DNA of 64,000 bases from Lonicera japonica (Eukaryota > Streptophyta > Magnoliopsida > Dipsacales > Caprifoliaceae). The position numbers and the translations under genes were made by a program. Of this stretch, positions 62,205 through 64,000 are shown in pieces; position 1 is the first letter of the stretch; every line of letters starts with the position of its first letter. The notes under the pieces were generated by a model. It searched no databases. It was not told the origin of the DNA and saw nothing but the letters and a program-made list of their open reading frames with translations. The stretch is from assembly GCA_021464415.1 (NCBI GenBank), contig CM038470.1:30747774-30811773 (forward strand), read 5' to 3'.

Positions 62205-62310
62205 AAATAAATAAATAAAAACACCCTCTCTGTCTAAGTTGAGACCCAAATACGGGATTTTCGAAATCCGGGCGGGCGCTACCAACTAGGCTAGTTATGA
62301 ATTTGGTCAT
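62205..62310 (-). repeat. Possible tRNA-derived SINE relic
   Basis: On the - strand TAGCCTAGTTGGTAGCGC resembles a pol III A box, and GGATTTCGAAAATCCCG about 15 bases on is a weak B box. A TTTATTTATTTATTTATTTG tail follows. A diverged copy lies in X1 at about 59340-59425 without the same tail. The evidence is suggestive only. Confidence 0.35.
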
Positions 62311-62689
62311 TCAAAATTACTTAATTTATGAATTATCTTATTGTAACATAATGAAAAGGCATAGTTGAATTTACATAATTTACGATTATTATACAAGTTC
62401 GTGAAAAAAAAAAATACTGCACAAACTTTTGTTAAAATAAAAATTACAATATGTCAGTGTAAAATGGACTAATTTATAAATTAAACAATTTATTCAACCA
62501 AATATACATATAAGTTAAGGATAATCATAGATCTATCCTCAGTTTTTGTCGACATAACTTCATTGTATGACTGGTACGTGACAAGAAGACAGCAATTCCC
62601 TAAAAGTTGTACAAATAATTTGCATAAATCTCTTGCTTGAGAATGAGAGACTTGTCATCTATTCTTAAATGTGTGAAAAATCCCTACAT

Positions 62690-63610
62690 TCTCAATGAAA
62701 CTCCATTTAGTATTTGTAAAAACACTCCTCTGTTCAATAATTTTCCTTAATCTCATTCACACTCTCCCTGCTCCCAATGGATGTCTACATGTTTGCCAGC
62801 ACAACGTACCTCCAGCTATGCAGAGGGTACAACTCGATCAGCACCCTCCCTGCTCTCTCCCCGCTCTCTTCCCAAGCTCGATATGCCCATTTAAGAAAGA
62901 TGCACGTATAGCTCCATCTAGTTTCATTAGCATACGTTTTATAATATCTCAACCCATTTCTCTTGCCCGGCTCGAGAGGAGATCAACCATGCACCCACAG
63001 TATGTGCTTAATCATCACCTGTGAGATATTGTAGACTTTCCCAGTACGGCTAAGTAACTGCCTTCATTCACAAAGGCAGAACCGGGTCCTGACAGTATAG
63101 ACTCTAGTTCAGTCCAACCAAAAAACAATAGTACTAGTTATACATCAAAGAAAAACAAAAGTAGCAATTATCATTTACCAAAGTTTTGCGATTACAAGAA
63201 GCAAGAATTCCCACAAAAGTTAACGAGCTTGCCTTTGGTGCTCTCTTTTCAATCTCAACAAAAAGTTCTACCGCGATTTCATTATTACCATTAAGACATA
63301 GCTCTCCAAGTAGTTGCATCTTTAAAAGGCATCTTCTTGAATATCTCTTCTGCCATTTCTATCTCCCCGCATTTAGCATAAACATCAATCAGCGCACACC
63401 AAGCCAAGCCCATAGTTCAAGTAGTTACAAAAATGCACCCACTGTAGCACAAGCGCAAAGAACGCTCACCAAAAGAGACCTATTTGACTTCAGATTAACC
63501 CGATTCTCAACTTCGCTGAGCAACTTAGTTGCCTCACTAGAACAGTCATTCAACACATGCCCAGATACCATCGCGCTAGGAAAGTGTATATAGTTTTTCT
63601 GGCTGCTAGG
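62690..63610 (-). pseudogene. Decayed PPR gene (PLS type with E-region remnants)
   Basis: On the - strand, consecutive pieces match pentatricopeptide repeats of an organelle RNA-binding protein. They are NYIHFPSAMVSGHV and SLLVSVLCACATVGAFL, then ALIDVYAKCGEIEMAEEIF, KKMPFKDATTWRAM, NEIAVELFVEIEKR, LTFVGILASC, CMVDLLS, DIIKRMLMKLDGAI and GHIELGKRAG. The order is that of a C-terminal PPR plus E motif. Pieces lie in different frames with stops between them (for example after WRAMS and within the last segment), so this copy is non-functional. No upstream PPR repeats are evident left of about 63610 on this strand. Confidence 0.75.
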
Positions 63611-63640
63611 CAGAAGTAATGAAGTACTATTGAGATACAA

Positions 63641-64000
63641 GTCAAAACCATGAGGTTAGGCGTGATTCTTAAATAGAAACAGGAGTATTATTTAATATAA
63701 TAAAAATGCACAATGTAATAAATGGATATGGTCAATACGATAAGCTTCTCATCCATTGAATTCATAAACATCCTTGGGTACAAGTTAAGCTTACAAAATT
63801 ACGCGAGAGAAACAAAACAGCAATTGTCATATAACTTAAGTATAAATAGAAGGGCAATGGTCATAACTTAAAAACATATTGAAAGATTGATTGGTAAACT
63901 AAAACTATCTTGCTTCCATTACAGTAATGGACTAAATGGACATGCTATTTATTGAATATTTATTCAATTCGATTTTATATGAAGTTGATTCGAGATTGCA
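63641..64000. other. Window end, nothing recognised
   Basis: AT-rich sequence without a supported gene or repeat. It may be upstream remnant of the PPR locus, but I see no matching residues. Confidence 0.4.

Larger units (their letters stand above)
52100..62560 (+). repeat. Ancestral tandem duplication (copy X1 52100-59690, copy X2 59725-62560)
   Basis: Both copies share, in the same order, CATTTATTACAAnCAATAATTA, the TTTGGCGATGACTCATTAAT block (52456 and 60819), TTTTAATTTAATAGCATATC (54808 and 60940), GAATACGCGTACGTCGG (58540 and 61586), and AACTAGGCTAGTTATGAATT (59410 and 62283). After removal of insertions the unit is about 2.5 kb. X1 has been expanded to 7.6 kb mainly by nested transposons. 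No coding gene is seen in either copy. Confidence 0.8.

Noticed and set aside
62695..63024. Small protein with a signal-peptide-like start on the + strand
   Set aside because: The region is explained by PPR residues on the - strand; the + strand frame has no recognisable domain.

Overview
The window is nuclear DNA of a flowering plant, most likely a eudicot. It is AT-rich, its genes are split by canonical plant introns, and it carries a group-G bZIP factor, polyubiquitin genes with leader introns, an OSCA-type channel gene, a degenerate PPR gene and many plant transposon families. I cannot name the species from the sequence.

Layout. (1) 1-9.5 kb: a 12-coding-exon bZIP16/bZIP68-like gene on the + strand; its introns carry several miniature transposons. 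(2) 9.5-12.1 kb: intergenic DNA with a ~217-bp tandem duplication and three small terminal-inverted-repeat elements. (3) 12.1-48.3 kb: a three-copy array. Each unit is a + strand polyubiquitin gene (5, 4 and 4 ubiquitin units; called A, B and C here) followed by a convergent (- strand) OSCA/CSC1-like sequence. Only the last OSCA copy is a whole gene (11 coding exons, 825 aa, 48304 to 37399). Those after A and B are broken 3' fragments. Fragment B is split by a decayed Ty1/copia element, which is itself split by a young Ty3/gypsy chromovirus (identical 610-bp LTR lengths, perfect CATGT target duplication). (4) 48.3-62.6 kb: no host gene; transposons inserted into each other on top of a ~2.5-kb ancestral tandem duplication. 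One duplicate holds a 2.2-kb Mutator-like element with a perfect 9-bp target duplication, and the other duplicate preserves the unoccupied site. (5) 62.7-63.6 kb: a decayed PPR gene on the - strand.

How it fits together. The bZIP gene is a separate transcription unit. The polyubiquitin genes share promoter and leader-intron architecture and encode identical ubiquitin, except for one T22A unit in gene B. Gene B looks mosaic: its promoter, leader and first unit resemble C, while its last units and 3' flank resemble A. The OSCA gene has an unusual C-terminal tail of five 11-residue Tyr/His/Glu-rich repeats, also recognisable in the two pseudogene fragments. I found no evidence of a wholly new enzymatic system. 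The most notable features are the ubiquitin/OSCA array, the repeat-built leader introns, the OSCA tail and the well-resolved transposon nests.
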